From assembly GCA_038230775.1 (NCBI GenBank), contig JBBRMQ010000035.1:1-24303 (forward strand): a stretch of DNA of 24,303 nt. Direction: 5' to 3'. A model generated the notes under the pieces. The model searched no databases. It saw only the letters and a list, made by a program, of their open reading frames with translations, and was not told the DNA's origin. Origin of the DNA: JBBRMQ01 sp038230775. Its GTDB lineage: Bacteria > Acidobacteriota > Thermoanaerobaculia > Gp7-AA8. The translations under genes were made by a program, and so were the position numbers. Of this stretch, positions 12,434 to 21,138 are shown in pieces (positions within the stretch are counted from its first letter, which is position 1; each line of letters opens with the position of its first letter).

Positions 12434-13101
12434 CGCTCGACGACTGGCGGATCGTCGGCTTCACACTCCGCATTGCCGCGCTGAGCACCGCGTTGATCCT
12501 TCCGCCCGGTCTGGCGCTCGCCTGGCTTCTCGCGCGCAAGGGCTGGCGAGGAAAAGCGATCGTGGAGACGCTGGTGACGATGCCGCTCGTCATGCCGCCG
12601 GTGGCCACGGGACTCCTTCTGCTCAAGGCATTCGGGCGCCGCGGATTCGTCGGGCACGTCTTGCAGTCGATCGGCGTCGATGTGGTGTTCACCTGGCGCG
12701 CGGTCGTCGTCGCGATGATGGTCATGTCCTTCCCGTTGCTCGTCCGCGGATGCCGGGTGGCGATCGAAGAGGTCAACGTCCGCATGGAGCAGATCGCCCG
12801 CACCCTCGGTGCCGGGGAATGGCGGGTGTTCTTCTCGATCACGATGCCGCTCGCCGCAAGGGGAATCGCCGGCGGCATCGTGCTCGCGTTCGCGCGTGCG
12901 ATCGGCGAGTTCGGCGCCACGATCCTCGTCGCGGGGAACATTCCGGGAAGGACGACGACGCTCTCGCTCGCCATCTACGATCGGGTGCAGCTCGGCCGCG
13001 ACAGCGACGCGTATCACCTTCTCGCCGTCGCGGTGGTCATCGCCTTCGTAACCTTGTGGACGAGCGAGGTTCTTCTCCGCCGGCGGGACATCGTTCGATG
13101 A
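12430..13101 (+). CDS. modB: Molybdate ABC transporter permease
   Basis: 223 residues with about five membrane segments (for example IAALSTALILPPGLALAWLL, LVTMPLVMPPVATGLLLL, VVVAMMVMSFPLLV and AVAVVIAFVTLW). The cytoplasmic EAA loop is visible as EQIARTLGAGEWRVFFSITM then PLAARGIAGG (about 118-147); it contacts the ATPase ModC. The GEFGATILVAGNIPGRTTTL stretch is characteristic of ModB. It forms the inner-membrane channel for molybdate. Start and stop overlap modA and modC by four bases each (ATGA), a tightly coupled modABC operon. Confidence 0.95.
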   Translation: MTLDDWRIVGFTLRIAALSTALILPPGLALAWLLARKGWRGKAIVETLVTMPLVMPPVATGLLLLKAFGRRGFVGHVLQSIGVDVVFTWRAVVVAMMVMSFPLLVRGCRVAIEEVNVRMEQIARTLGAGEWRVFFSITMPLAARGIAGGIVLAFARAIGEFGATILVAGNIPGRTTTLSLAIYDRVQLGRDSDAYHLLAVAVVIAFVTLWTSEVLLRRRDIVR

Positions 13102-13727
13102 TCCTTCTCCTCGACGCGGTGCGCGTTCCGCTCGCGCATTTCGATCTCGACGTCACCGCGGAATTGCGCGCGACCGTCACGGGCATCTTCGGCCCCTCGG
13201 GCGCCGGAAAAACGTCGCTGCTCGAATCGATCGCCGGTCTGCGGCGCCTGAGTGCGGGAAGGATCGTCATCGACGAAGTGGTCATGGACGACGGGACGTC
13301 GCGCATTCACGTTCCTGCGCGGGAGCGGCGTATCGGCTACGTCCCGCAGGAGAACGCACTCTTTCCGCATCTCAGCGTGGAGCAGAACATCCGCTACGGT
13401 GCGAGGGATGCCCCGATCGATCATGTCGTCGAAGTTCTGGAGATCGGTCATCTGCTGGAGCGCGGAGTGCGTGCGCTGTCCGGCGGCGAGCAGAAGCGGG
13501 TGGCGCTGGCGCGCGCACTCGTCACCTCGCCGCGTCTGCTGCTCCTCGATGAACCGCTTCAGGGCCTCGATCGCGCGTTGCACGAGCGCATCGCCACGTT
13601 TCTGCTGCGCATTCGCGACGACCTGCGCGTGCCGATGCTCTACGTGACGCACGACGCCGCGGAGCTGGCGGCGATCGCCGGTGAGACGCTGGTGATCGAG
13701 CGGGGGCGAATCATCGAGAGCCGTTGA
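13098..13727 (+). CDS. modC: Molybdate ABC transporter ATP-binding protein, short form
   Basis: 209 residues from the ATG at 13098, which overlaps the modB stop (ATGA); the frame is open far upstream but that part is antisense-like shadow of modA/modB. Walker A is GPSGAGKTS (32-40), Q-loop YVPQENALFPHLS (81-93), signature LSGGEQKR (127-134), Walker B LLLLDEP (147-153) and the switch H185. Typical ModC has about 350 residues with a C-terminal TOBE/Mop domain that binds molybdate and inhibits transport; this protein ends right after the ATPase core (GRIIESR). With the short ModE, the locus has no visible molybdate-sensing domain. It ends six bases before the convergent secreted-protein gene. 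Confidence 0.93.
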   Translation: MILLLDAVRVPLAHFDLDVTAELRATVTGIFGPSGAGKTSLLESIAGLRRLSAGRIVIDEVVMDDGTSRIHVPARERRIGYVPQENALFPHLSVEQNIRYGARDAPIDHVVEVLEIGHLLERGVRALSGGEQKRVALARALVTSPRLLLLDEPLQGLDRALHERIATFLLRIRDDLRVPMLYVTHDAAELAAIAGETLVIERGRIIESR

Positions 13728-13733
13728 CTGCGG

Positions 13734-16700
13734 CTACTCCGTGCGCAGGGTTGCATCTCCCGTGGCGTTGTCGACCGACGAGGTGAAGAGAACGACGGCA
13801 CCGTTGCCGGAGATGACCTGGAAGTCTGCCTCCACGTTCGTGAGATCGCCGTATTGCAGGCGGGCCGCGCCGAGAATCTCGCCGGCGATCGAGTTGAGGA
13901 GGAGGAACTGGTATTCGTTCATCGAATAATCGCGCGAAGCACCACCGATCCCCTGCGCTTTTGCGCCCGCTGGAAAATTGAACCGGAACGTGACGCGCAC
14001 GGTGACCGTTGCACCGGTCGTTTCCATCAACCCGAAATTGGTCCGGAATGTCCCGGGCTTTGACGCCACCACGGTCGTGCGGCTCGCATCGGAGAGACCG
14101 GCGATGGCGCGAGAACTGCCGGCGCGCAGCATGATCGAAGTGCCGATCACCGGCACCCCGGTGCCAAAGGTCGGCGGTTGATCGGCGATCGTCGTGAACG
14201 TTCGGCTGCTGATCGCAAAACTGCCTGTCACCGGCGTGAAGCGCAGGAAGCCGACAGAGTCTCCGACGACATTGAAACGGCTGCCGACGACATCCGGGAT
14301 GATGTCGGATTGCTTCGCGCCGAGGTTGATCGGCCGGTCGATCGTTTCTCCGGTGCGGGCGATGTACCGAAGCGTTCCCGATGCCGTGCCGCTGCCGCGG
14401 TTCGCGATCGCAACATCGGTTCGATAGAAGGTCCGGTTCGCCCCGTGCACGCTGCCGGCGACGGGAATGATGGCCGGCTCGCTCGGAGCGTAGCCCAACT
14501 GGTCGGTCCAATCCGCGATGGCCCAGGTGTCGGTGCTCGTCTCGTCGACGGGAGTGGCGTACGCACCGACCCGCGCATTGGTGGAGCTCTTGTTGGTGAT
14601 GATCGCCGTCACCGCGTTTGCCGGCACAACGTCGGTGAGCTGCAGGAGCTTGAATCCATCGATCGTCTCGTTTCTGGAGCTGATCGTCGAGCCACTGGCC
14701 GACAGGAAGTCGATCTGAACGTTCGCCGCCGCGCCCGCCAGCTCCTGGATGTAGAGATTCGTGTGGGTGGTAGCGTCCTTCCGCACGCCCGGCAGAACGA
14801 TCGCGGAGCCGTTGTCGGCACCGCGGTCCGAACGGAACACCGGAATCGAATTGCCGAACGTGCCGGCCGGATTGTTGGAGGTGAGAACCGAGGCCGCCAC
14901 CGCGAGCTTGTCCGCCGACTTCGATCGGATGTGCAGCGTTCCCACTTCGTCGGTGCCGTTGAAGATGTTCTTCACGACGTCGGCGATGGCGATGCTCACC
15001 TGGCCCGGCACTGAGGGAAGCGACGTCGACTTGGCGGTGGCGGGGTTGCCGGAAGCCGGCGTGTAGTAGAACTTCACATCGTCGACGGCCTGACTGCCCT
15101 GCGGGTTGAGCAGGGACACGTCGGACACGAACAACGTCGTTTTGTCCTTGCCGGTTACATGGCCAACGCCGGGGACGACGATGGCGATCTCGCCCGCTGC
15201 GAGAGCCGGGATGCCGGCGACCGTCACGGCCGGCTGAACGGTGTCGACGACCTTCACGAGGCTGACGGATGGAATCGACGACGATGCGTCCAGAGGCCGC
15301 TTGGCGAGCGACGCTCCGCTTCCGATCAGAAACGACAGTGTCAGGTTCCCCTCGGCCGATCCGATCAGGCCCGCGGAGTCCGGCCGCTTCGAACGATCGA
15401 TCGTGAAGGTCAGCGTCACCGTCTGTCCGGGCGCGATCGTCACGATGCCGCTCTGCGGAATGATCCACGACACATCCGAGCTGAGAATGCCGGTCAGAGT
15501 CGCGTTGCCATGATTGGTGAAGCTCACCGAGCCGGCGGGGTTCGTCGCCGCGGCGGCCGCGACATCGACACGGATCGTATTCGGCTCTGCCGTCACACTG
15601 CCCGATGGAGGCGCGGCGGAGAGCAGCTTCACCGGCACCTGCAGACCGGGAGGAACACCGATGCCGCTCGGATTCGAAGAGCCTTCGAATGATCCGGCCG
15701 GCTGTGCGTTCGCCGTAATGGTGACGGTCTGCGTCGCGCCGGGCGACAGGGTGAATGTCGCCGGCGACTGCGTGAAGAACGACCCGCTCTGGCCGAGCGT
15801 GATCGTGGTCGCGCTGCCGCCGGAGTTGGTCAGCGCGTACGTCGTTGTCACGCCGCCCGCGCCGGCCGGCTGCAGGATCGGGGCGGGGAACGTCGTCACG
15901 TTCACGATCGGATCGTTCAGGACCGTGACCGTTGCGGTCGCAGTTGCCGTCGACGAACCCTGGATCGCGGTCAGCGTGTATGTCGTGGTCGTGGCGGGGG
16001 TGACGGTTGCAGTACCCGATCCGGCCTGGGTGCCGACGCCGTTGTCGATCGTCACGGAAGCGGCGCCCTGCGTCTGCCACGCCAGCGTCGCCGGCTGCCC
16101 GGCACGGATCGTCGACGGCGTCGCGGTGAACGATGGAATCGTGAGCGGCGGGGTCGTGAACGTTAATTTGTCGGGTGCGCTGTCAATGGGGCCCGTGTAG
16201 AAAGTGTCCGGTCCGTCGGTCACGTCGACCGCCGTCACCGCGAACCAGGCGAAGGTATGAAAGTCGAGATCGGCGACCGGTTCGTCGACCGTCAGCGTGC
16301 TTCCGCTGAATGAGAACGTTCCGTGCGCCGGCGTGAGCTGCAGAAAGAACGTCCCCACGCTCATTCGCGTTTCGAGCAGCCATTTTCCCTGCGAACGGTC
16401 GTAGGTGAGGCCGAGCCGATTCTGCGAATCCTGGAAAACCCAGACGTAACGCATTTGCTCGCCGTCGCTCGCCGGGGGGACCGCCGGAATCGGCGCAGCG
16501 GTCGTGAGGGTCATGTGCAGGATGCCGTTGCGATTCTCGCCGGTGGCGGAAACGATGTCCTGATATCCCGTCGCCGGATGCTTGGTGAAGAACCCCACCG
16601 CGCGCGTCGCCACGACGACCATCTGCGGGCCGGCGCTGCTCTGATAGAGGTCGAGAGCGTAGTTTCCCATGTCGAACTCGAACAGGGAATTGACGTCGAT

Positions 16701-17180
16701 CGCTCCGCGTGCGGTCACGGAGAATCGCAGATGCTGCGAATCCGCCTGCGCAATCGAGGCGCTGATGATGTCCTGCGAAGCCGGAAGGGCCGGATTCGGC
16801 GAGCCCGTCGACTGCGAGGTTCCACCTGTGGTCCAGGTGCTTCCCGGCAGCCCCTTCAGGAGAGTCTCCTCATCGGTGGCATACGATGCGGCGTTCCAGT
16901 TGAGAGTCGTTGAGCCGTTCACCATCCACAAGGGCAGCAGGCAACTGGTCGTCGCGCCGCTGACCTGCACGTGCGTGCCGGGCGCGTCGAAGAGTCCGTT
17001 GATTCTCGCATCGCCGGTCGCATCGGTGATCGAGACAACGCCGCTCGGCGAGGCGGTCGTGCGTGCGCGGAACCCGGCCGAGGATGCGCCGTCGATTGTG
17101 CGCAGCCGGCCCGAAGCGGCCGCCGTCGCGGCCGTAGCCAACACAATCAACGCCAGAAGAAGCCGCTTGCTGAAGCTCAC
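13734..17180 (-). CDS. Large secreted Ig-like/beta-repeat protein
   Basis: 1148 residues. A signal peptide is clear (residues 1-22, MSFSKRLLLALIVLATAATA then AA). The N-terminal ~330 residues are a beta-rich region of no recognised family. An Ig-like module follows at about 350-420 (FTATPSTIRAGQPATLAWQT then a Thr-rich TATVTPATTTTYTLTA strand). Two further beta-sandwich regions span about 430-640. The last ~480 residues hold about four related modules starting near 670, 797, 905 and 1013, each with a HVTG/VHGANxT.yRTDVxxxN-type strand and a GxxxxVxFxF strand. Such modules recur in secreted Acidobacteria proteins; the role is unknown, perhaps surface or matrix adhesion. No anchor or sorting signal is seen. 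GTG start at 17180 with AAGGAG six bases upstream. Confidence 0.85.
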   Translation of the reverse strand: MSFSKRLLLALIVLATAATAAASGRLRTIDGASSAGFRARTTASPSGVVSITDATGDARINGLFDAPGTHVQVSGATTSCLLPLWMVNGSTTLNWNAASYATDEETLLKGLPGSTWTTGGTSQSTGSPNPALPASQDIISASIAQADSQHLRFSVTARGAIDVNSLFEFDMGNYALDLYQSSAGPQMVVVATRAVGFFTKHPATGYQDIVSATGENRNGILHMTLTTAAPIPAVPPASDGEQMRYVWVFQDSQNRLGLTYDRSQGKWLLETRMSVGTFFLQLTPAHGTFSFSGSTLTVDEPVADLDFHTFAWFAVTAVDVTDGPDTFYTGPIDSAPDKLTFTTPPLTIPSFTATPSTIRAGQPATLAWQTQGAASVTIDNGVGTQAGSGTATVTPATTTTYTLTAIQGSSTATATATVTVLNDPIVNVTTFPAPILQPAGAGGVTTTYALTNSGGSATTITLGQSGSFFTQSPATFTLSPGATQTVTITANAQPAGSFEGSSNPSGIGVPPGLQVPVKLLSAAPPSGSVTAEPNTIRVDVAAAAATNPAGSVSFTNHGNATLTGILSSDVSWIIPQSGIVTIAPGQTVTLTFTIDRSKRPDSAGLIGSAEGNLTLSFLIGSGASLAKRPLDASSSIPSVSLVKVVDTVQPAVTVAGIPALAAGEIAIVVPGVGHVTGKDKTTLFVSDVSLLNPQGSQAVDDVKFYYTPASGNPATAKSTSLPSVPGQVSIAIADVVKNIFNGTDEVGTLHIRSKSADKLAVAASVLTSNNPAGTFGNSIPVFRSDRGADNGSAIVLPGVRKDATTHTNLYIQELAGAAANVQIDFLSASGSTISSRNETIDGFKLLQLTDVVPANAVTAIITNKSSTNARVGAYATPVDETSTDTWAIADWTDQLGYAPSEPAIIPVAGSVHGANRTFYRTDVAIANRGSGTASGTLRYIARTGETIDRPINLGAKQSDIIPDVVGSRFNVVGDSVGFLRFTPVTGSFAISSRTFTTIADQPPTFGTGVPVIGTSIMLRAGSSRAIAGLSDASRTTVVASKPGTFRTNFGLMETTGATVTVRVTFRFNFPAGAKAQGIGGASRDYSMNEYQFLLLNSIAGEILGAARLQYGDLTNVEADFQVISGNGAVVLFTSSVDNATGDATLRTE

Positions 17181-17272
17181 TCGATGCTCCTTACTGCTTT
17201 CTCTCTGTTGAGGAGACGTGATCTTACCGCCGAAACGATAGAGGGACAGTTAGGCCGAGATTCGCGGCCGGA

Positions 17273-17869
17273 TCAAACGGCGCGATTCGCTCTGCCGGCG
17301 GCGATCCACGCCGCCGCGGCTGCTGCCCGTTCGTCCGTACGCCATGGCCGGCCCGCCGAGTGGCCGATCACCGTGAGCACCCTCTTGATCTCCTGCGAGG
17401 TTCGGCGTAGCTCCGTGGCTGCAACTTCGTCGAATCCACGGTCGCTGAACGGACGGCATGCGACCTTGCATCGCTTCGCCGCTACCTCGACGGCGCGACG
17501 AAACAGCGTGCCTTCCGCCGCGTGCGCGCGGATGTGGCGGTTGCCGATCTTCTCGAGATTGCGGTCGGGCGAGCCGACGACTCCGATCGCACGCACGTCG
17601 AGACTCGACGCCCGCATCTCCTTCAACATCTCCTGCAGGCGATCGGTCGTCACGTCTTGGATGATCGTTTCCAGTCGCCAGACGGCAACCTGTGCCTCGG
17701 GCCACGGCAGCTCCATCACCTCGTGATGCGGCTGTCCGGTCGCGGGAACTGCGGGATCGTAGAGATCGAGATTCCAGCGGTGAATGAATTGCGGCGAATC
17801 GCGATCGGCCAGTGCGACGGCGATGGCTTTCGCCGTCTTCGTCCGGAGGCCGATGCTCGCGATTCTCAC
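17273..17869 (-). CDS. Conserved-type hypothetical protein, possible RNase H-like fold
   Basis: 198 residues from a GTG at 17869. I recognise no named family. The N-terminus MRIASIGLRTKTAKAIAVAL looks like the first two strands of an actin/RNase H-type fold (a strand, a turn, then an A-rich strand). It is followed by a DLYDPAVPATGQPHHEVMEL loop and, later, RAIGVVGSPDRNLEKIGNRH with the start of a helix (HAAEGTLFRRAVEVAA). The C-terminus is Arg/Ala rich (RPWRTDERAAAAAAWIAAGR). Thus it may bind nucleotide or nucleic acid, but this is inferred from pattern only. It precedes the large secreted protein by 92 bases on the same strand and may or may not share a transcript. No Shine-Dalgarno site is seen. 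Confidence 0.65.
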   Translation of the reverse strand: MRIASIGLRTKTAKAIAVALADRDSPQFIHRWNLDLYDPAVPATGQPHHEVMELPWPEAQVAVWRLETIIQDVTTDRLQEMLKEMRASSLDVRAIGVVGSPDRNLEKIGNRHIRAHAAEGTLFRRAVEVAAKRCKVACRPFSDRGFDEVAATELRRTSQEIKRVLTVIGHSAGRPWRTDERAAAAAAWIAAGRANRAV

Positions 17870-17884
17870 GGCAGTAGGCGCGGG

Positions 17885-18022
17885 CCCCTCACCCGGCCTT
17901 CGGCCACCCTCTCCCCGCTCACGCGGGGCGAGGGGGTACTAGCTCGCATCTCGCGAGTCCTGCACGCATGTAGCCCTTCTCCCCGCGTGCGGGGAGAAGG
18001 TGCGCGAAGCGCGGATGAGGGG
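17885..18022. repeat. Composite palindromic intergenic repeat, copy B
   Basis: The ends are CCCCTCA (17885-17891) and TGAGGGG (18016-18022). The left half matches copy A (CCCCTCACCCGGCCTTCGGC), as does the right half (GGGGAGAAGGTGCGCGAAGC here). The centre differs from copy A and has no internal duplication. It lies between two gene starts/ends: upstream of the hypothetical gene at 17869 and 13 bases after the ppk2 stop. Confidence 0.85.
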
Positions 18023-18035
18023 TGTCCGGCTCACG

Positions 18036-18833
18036 TCACTCGATCACTTCTTTGGACAGGTCGGGCTGCGGGTACTTCATGTCCAGCTTGTCCATCGCGT
18101 CGGCGATGATGCCTCCGATGAGGTAGTTCCGATACCACTTGGCGTTCGCGGGAATGATCCACCACGGCGCCCACTTGGTCGACGTCTTCGTCAGCGCGTC
18201 TTCGTAGGCCTTTCGATACTCGCTCCAGAGCTTGCGCTCCTCGATGTCGCCGTGCTGAAACTTCCAGCGCTTCGTCGGATCGTCGATGCGGGCTTGCAAC
18301 CGCTTCTTCTGCTCGCCTTTGCTGATGTGCAGAAAGAACTTGAGGATGACAGTGTTGTTTTCACTCAGCATGCGCTCGAAGTCGTTGATCTGATCGTAGC
18401 GCTTGCGCCAGACCTCGTCCGGCACGAGGTCGTGCACCCGTACGATGAGCACGTCCTCGTAGTGGCTGCGATTGAACACCACGACCTCGCCGTTCTCCGG
18501 CATCTGCGCGTGCACGCGCCACAGGTAGTCGTGGGCCAGCTCCTGTTCGGTGGGCCTCTTGAACGACGTCACCCGGACGCCCGCGGGGTTGAATCCGCCC
18601 ATCACGTGGATGACCGCGCCGTCCTTGCCCGAGGTGTCCATGCCCTGCAGGACGATGAGGATGCGGCGCTTGTGCTCCGCGTAGAGGAGCTCCTGCTGGT
18701 CGCGAAGGCGCCCCAAAATCTTGTCGGTCTCCTCGGCACAGGCCTTCTTGCCATCGGGATACAGCGAGGTGTCGTCGGGGTCGAACTTGTCGAGGTCGAC
18801 TTCGTCGCCGGGCTTGATTCGATATTGCTTCAT
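18036..18833 (-). CDS. ppk2: Polyphosphate:nucleotide phosphotransferase (PPK2 family)
   Basis: 265 residues, a single PPK2 domain. Walker A is GMDTSGKDG (64-72), Walker B lies in VVVFNRSHYEDV (117-128), and the lid region includes ISKGEQKKRLQARIDDPTKR then WKF. The Asp in GMDTSGKD and the RSHYEDV block are the residues used by PPK2 enzymes, which move phosphate between polyphosphate and nucleoside mono- or diphosphates in the cytoplasm. The opening YRIKPGDEVDLDKFDPDDTS fits single-domain class I/III enzymes; class and preferred nucleotide cannot be decided by eye. The ATG at 18833 has only a weak GGTGG far upstream. It is divergent from ppk1 across 69 bases with a shared -10 region. Confidence 0.93.
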   Translation of the reverse strand: MKQYRIKPGDEVDLDKFDPDDTSLYPDGKKACAEETDKILGRLRDQQELLYAEHKRRILIVLQGMDTSGKDGAVIHVMGGFNPAGVRVTSFKRPTEQELAHDYLWRVHAQMPENGEVVVFNRSHYEDVLIVRVHDLVPDEVWRKRYDQINDFERMLSENNTVILKFFLHISKGEQKKRLQARIDDPTKRWKFQHGDIEERKLWSEYRKAYEDALTKTSTKWAPWWIIPANAKWYRNYLIGGIIADAMDKLDMKYPQPDLSKEVIE

Positions 18834-18880
18834 GGCGCCATCATGCCACCTGGAGAGGATTCGGCGCGCACGGTGGCGGC

Positions 18881-18888
18881 GTTATAGC
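18881..18888. promoter_or_regulatory. Symmetric -10 region shared by ppk2 and ppk1
   Basis: GTTATAGC reads TATAGC on the plus strand (18883-18888), 14 bases before the ppk1 ATG at 18903. On the minus strand the same bases read TATAAC (18886-18881), 47 bases before the ppk2 ATG. The two candidate -10 boxes overlap by four bases, so divergent transcription from one symmetric site is possible. The -35 regions are unclear. Confidence 0.45.
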
Positions 18889-18902
18889 ATCGAGGACCTG
18901 TC

Positions 18903-21128
18903 ATGACCTCCACTGCCGAGCCCACTCGCACCACTGCCGCCACGGCCATCGCTGAGACGGTGCGTTCGACGACCGAGGCGGCGGTGCCGGCGACGAAGCA
19001 GCCATTGCCGATGTTCGACCGCGAGCTCAGCTGGCTCGAGTTCAACCGTCGAGTCCTGGGCGAAGCGGAGAACCCCGGCGTTCCTCTGCTGGAGCGAGTT
19101 AAGTTTCTCAGCATCTGCTCCAACAATCTCGACGAGTTCTTCATGATCCGCGTCGGCGAGATCCGCGATCTCGTGGCCGCGAACATCGCCGATGCAACGC
19201 GCTTGCGGGACAAACTCGATCTCGTGCGGCAGCGGACCCACGAGCTGCTGCAGTCGATGTACTCGTGTCTTGGCGATCAGCTTCTTCCCGCGCTGAAGAA
19301 GGAAGGAATTCGCGTTGAGCGGGTCAGCGATCTCGGCAAGAAGGAATCGGCGATGGTCGAGGAGTACTTCTGCCGCGATCTGGAGCCGATCCTCACGCCG
19401 CTGGCGATCGATCCCGGACATCCATTTCCCTTCATCGCAAACCTCGCGTTGAACCTTGGCCTCATGCTCGAGTCGGGCCGCGGCGAGACCTACATCGTGG
19501 TCCTGAAGATTCCGGAGACGACGCCGCGGTTGTTCGCGCTTGACGCCACGCGATTCGTTCTGCTGGAAGACGTCATCTCCTCGCATGCCAGCCGTTTTTT
19601 TCCTGGCATGAAGCTGCGGAAGTCGGTGCCGTTTCGTGTGATCCGAAACTCCGATCTCGAGATCAAGGAAGAGGACGTTCAGGATCTGCTGAAGGCGATG
19701 GAGAGCGAACTGCGCCGCCGCGAACGGCGCGAAGTGGTCTGCCTCGAGATCGAGGCCGGCGCCGACGAGAAGTTGACGCGGCTCCTCGTGACATCGATGA
19801 AGTTCAGCCGCGAGGATGTGTTCGCCGCGCCTGGTCCGCTGAAACTCGGCGATCTGTTCCAGCTTTACACGCAAGTCAATGAGCCGAAGTTGAAGGAGTC
19901 GCCGTTCAACCCGCGCATCCCCGCCGCGCTGGCGACGTCGGATGACATCTTCGCCATCATCAGCCGCGCCGATGTCCTCCTGCACCGCCCGTACGACTCC
20001 TTCACGACCGTGGTGGAGCTGGTGCAGGCGGCGGCGGAAGATCCGGACGTCATCGCCATCAAGCAGACGCTGTATCGCACCGATCCCGGCTCACCGATTG
20101 TCGAGGCGCTGGCCGCCGCGGCGTATCGCGGAAAGCAGGTGACCGCCGTCGTCGAGCTGCAGGCGCGCTTCGACGAGATGAAGAACATCACCTGGGCCAA
20201 ACATCTCGAGCAGGCCGGCGTGCAGGTGGTTTACGGTCTGGTCGGCATCAAGACGCATTGCAAGATGTGCCTCGTGGTGCGGCGCGAGAAAGACAAGCTG
20301 CGTCGCTATCTCCATCTGTCGACCGGCAACTACAACGCGACCACCGCGCGCCGCTATACCGACATCGACCTCTTCACCTGCGACCCCGACTTCACCTCGG
20401 ATGCCGCACAGCTCATGAACCTGCTGACGGGCTTCAGCGTGGCAGGCGTGCAGGAGTTGATCGAGTCCAAGGGCGACAAATTGCGCTGGAAGCGGTTGAT
20501 CGTCGCGCCGATGGACTATCTCCGCTGGACGATCACCATGATCGAGCGCGAGACGCAGAACGCGAAGGACGGGAAGAAGGCGGGCATCGTCGCGAAGATG
20601 AACGCGCTCGTCGAGCCGACGGTGATCGATGCGCTCTACCGCGCCAGCCGCGCCGGAGTGAAGATCGATCTTCTCATCCGCGGGATCTGCTGCCTGGTTC
20701 CAGACGTTCCCGGCGTGAGCGACAACATCCGCGTATTCTCGGTCGTGGATCGGTTTCTCGAGCACTCGCGCGTGTTTCGATTCCTCAACAACGATGACGC
20801 GGAGATCTACATCTCGAGCGGCGACTGGATGCAGCGCAACTTCGTACGCCGCATCGAGGTGACGTTTCCCGTTCACGACAAAGCGCTGGTGAAGAGAATC
20901 GAAGAGCAGATCCTGCCGGTGTCACTCGCCGACAACGTCAAGAGCTGGCAGCTCGACTCCGAGGGCCGTTATCACCGCCGCAGTCCGGGCGATCTACCGG
21001 CGCTGCGCAGCCAGGAGATGTTCATCGACATCGCACGCGCCGAGGCGGTGCGACTGGGCCCGTACGAAGAGATCATCCGCCGTCCGGGAAGCTTCCGCCG
21101 CAAAGCGAAAAAGAAAAAGAAGCACTGA
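18903..21128 (+). CDS. ppk1: Polyphosphate kinase 1
   Basis: 741 residues. It makes polyphosphate from ATP through a phosphohistidine on the enzyme. After a Thr/Ala-rich start of about 35 residues, the N domain opens FDRELSWLEFNRRVLGEAEN and LERVKFLSICSNNLDEFFMI. The catalytic core holds HRPYDSFTTVVELVQAAAED and AIKQTLYRT. H452 in KTHCKM and H471 in YLHLSTGNYN are 19 residues apart, as are the two essential histidines of E. coli PPK1 (435 and 454). The C-terminal phospholipase-D-like half is complete and ends in a KAKKKKKH tail. The ATG follows a TATAGC box with no Shine-Dalgarno site. The next gene starts ten bases after the stop. Confidence 0.97.
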   Translation: MTSTAEPTRTTAATAIAETVRSTTEAAVPATKQPLPMFDRELSWLEFNRRVLGEAENPGVPLLERVKFLSICSNNLDEFFMIRVGEIRDLVAANIADATRLRDKLDLVRQRTHELLQSMYSCLGDQLLPALKKEGIRVERVSDLGKKESAMVEEYFCRDLEPILTPLAIDPGHPFPFIANLALNLGLMLESGRGETYIVVLKIPETTPRLFALDATRFVLLEDVISSHASRFFPGMKLRKSVPFRVIRNSDLEIKEEDVQDLLKAMESELRRRERREVVCLEIEAGADEKLTRLLVTSMKFSREDVFAAPGPLKLGDLFQLYTQVNEPKLKESPFNPRIPAALATSDDIFAIISRADVLLHRPYDSFTTVVELVQAAAEDPDVIAIKQTLYRTDPGSPIVEALAAAAYRGKQVTAVVELQARFDEMKNITWAKHLEQAGVQVVYGLVGIKTHCKMCLVVRREKDKLRRYLHLSTGNYNATTARRYTDIDLFTCDPDFTSDAAQLMNLLTGFSVAGVQELIESKGDKLRWKRLIVAPMDYLRWTITMIERETQNAKDGKKAGIVAKMNALVEPTVIDALYRASRAGVKIDLLIRGICCLVPDVPGVSDNIRVFSVVDRFLEHSRVFRFLNNDDAEIYISSGDWMQRNFVRRIEVTFPVHDKALVKRIEEQILPVSLADNVKSWQLDSEGRYHRRSPGDLPALRSQEMFIDIARAEAVRLGPYEEIIRRPGSFRRKAKKKKKH

Positions 21129-21138
21129 AGGAGACACG

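Noticed and set aside
12270..13097. Upstream extension of the modC frame
   Set aside because: It overlaps modA and modB out of frame; modC family length and the ATGA overlap support the start at 13098.
13711..16080. 789-aa minus-strand frame overlapping the large secreted protein
   Set aside because: Same strand, different frame; it is rich in R, D and H as shadows are, while the 1148-aa frame has a signal peptide, SD and conserved modules.
20091..20876. 261-aa minus-strand frame inside ppk1
   Set aside because: Antisense to the catalytic core of PPK1; no independent support.
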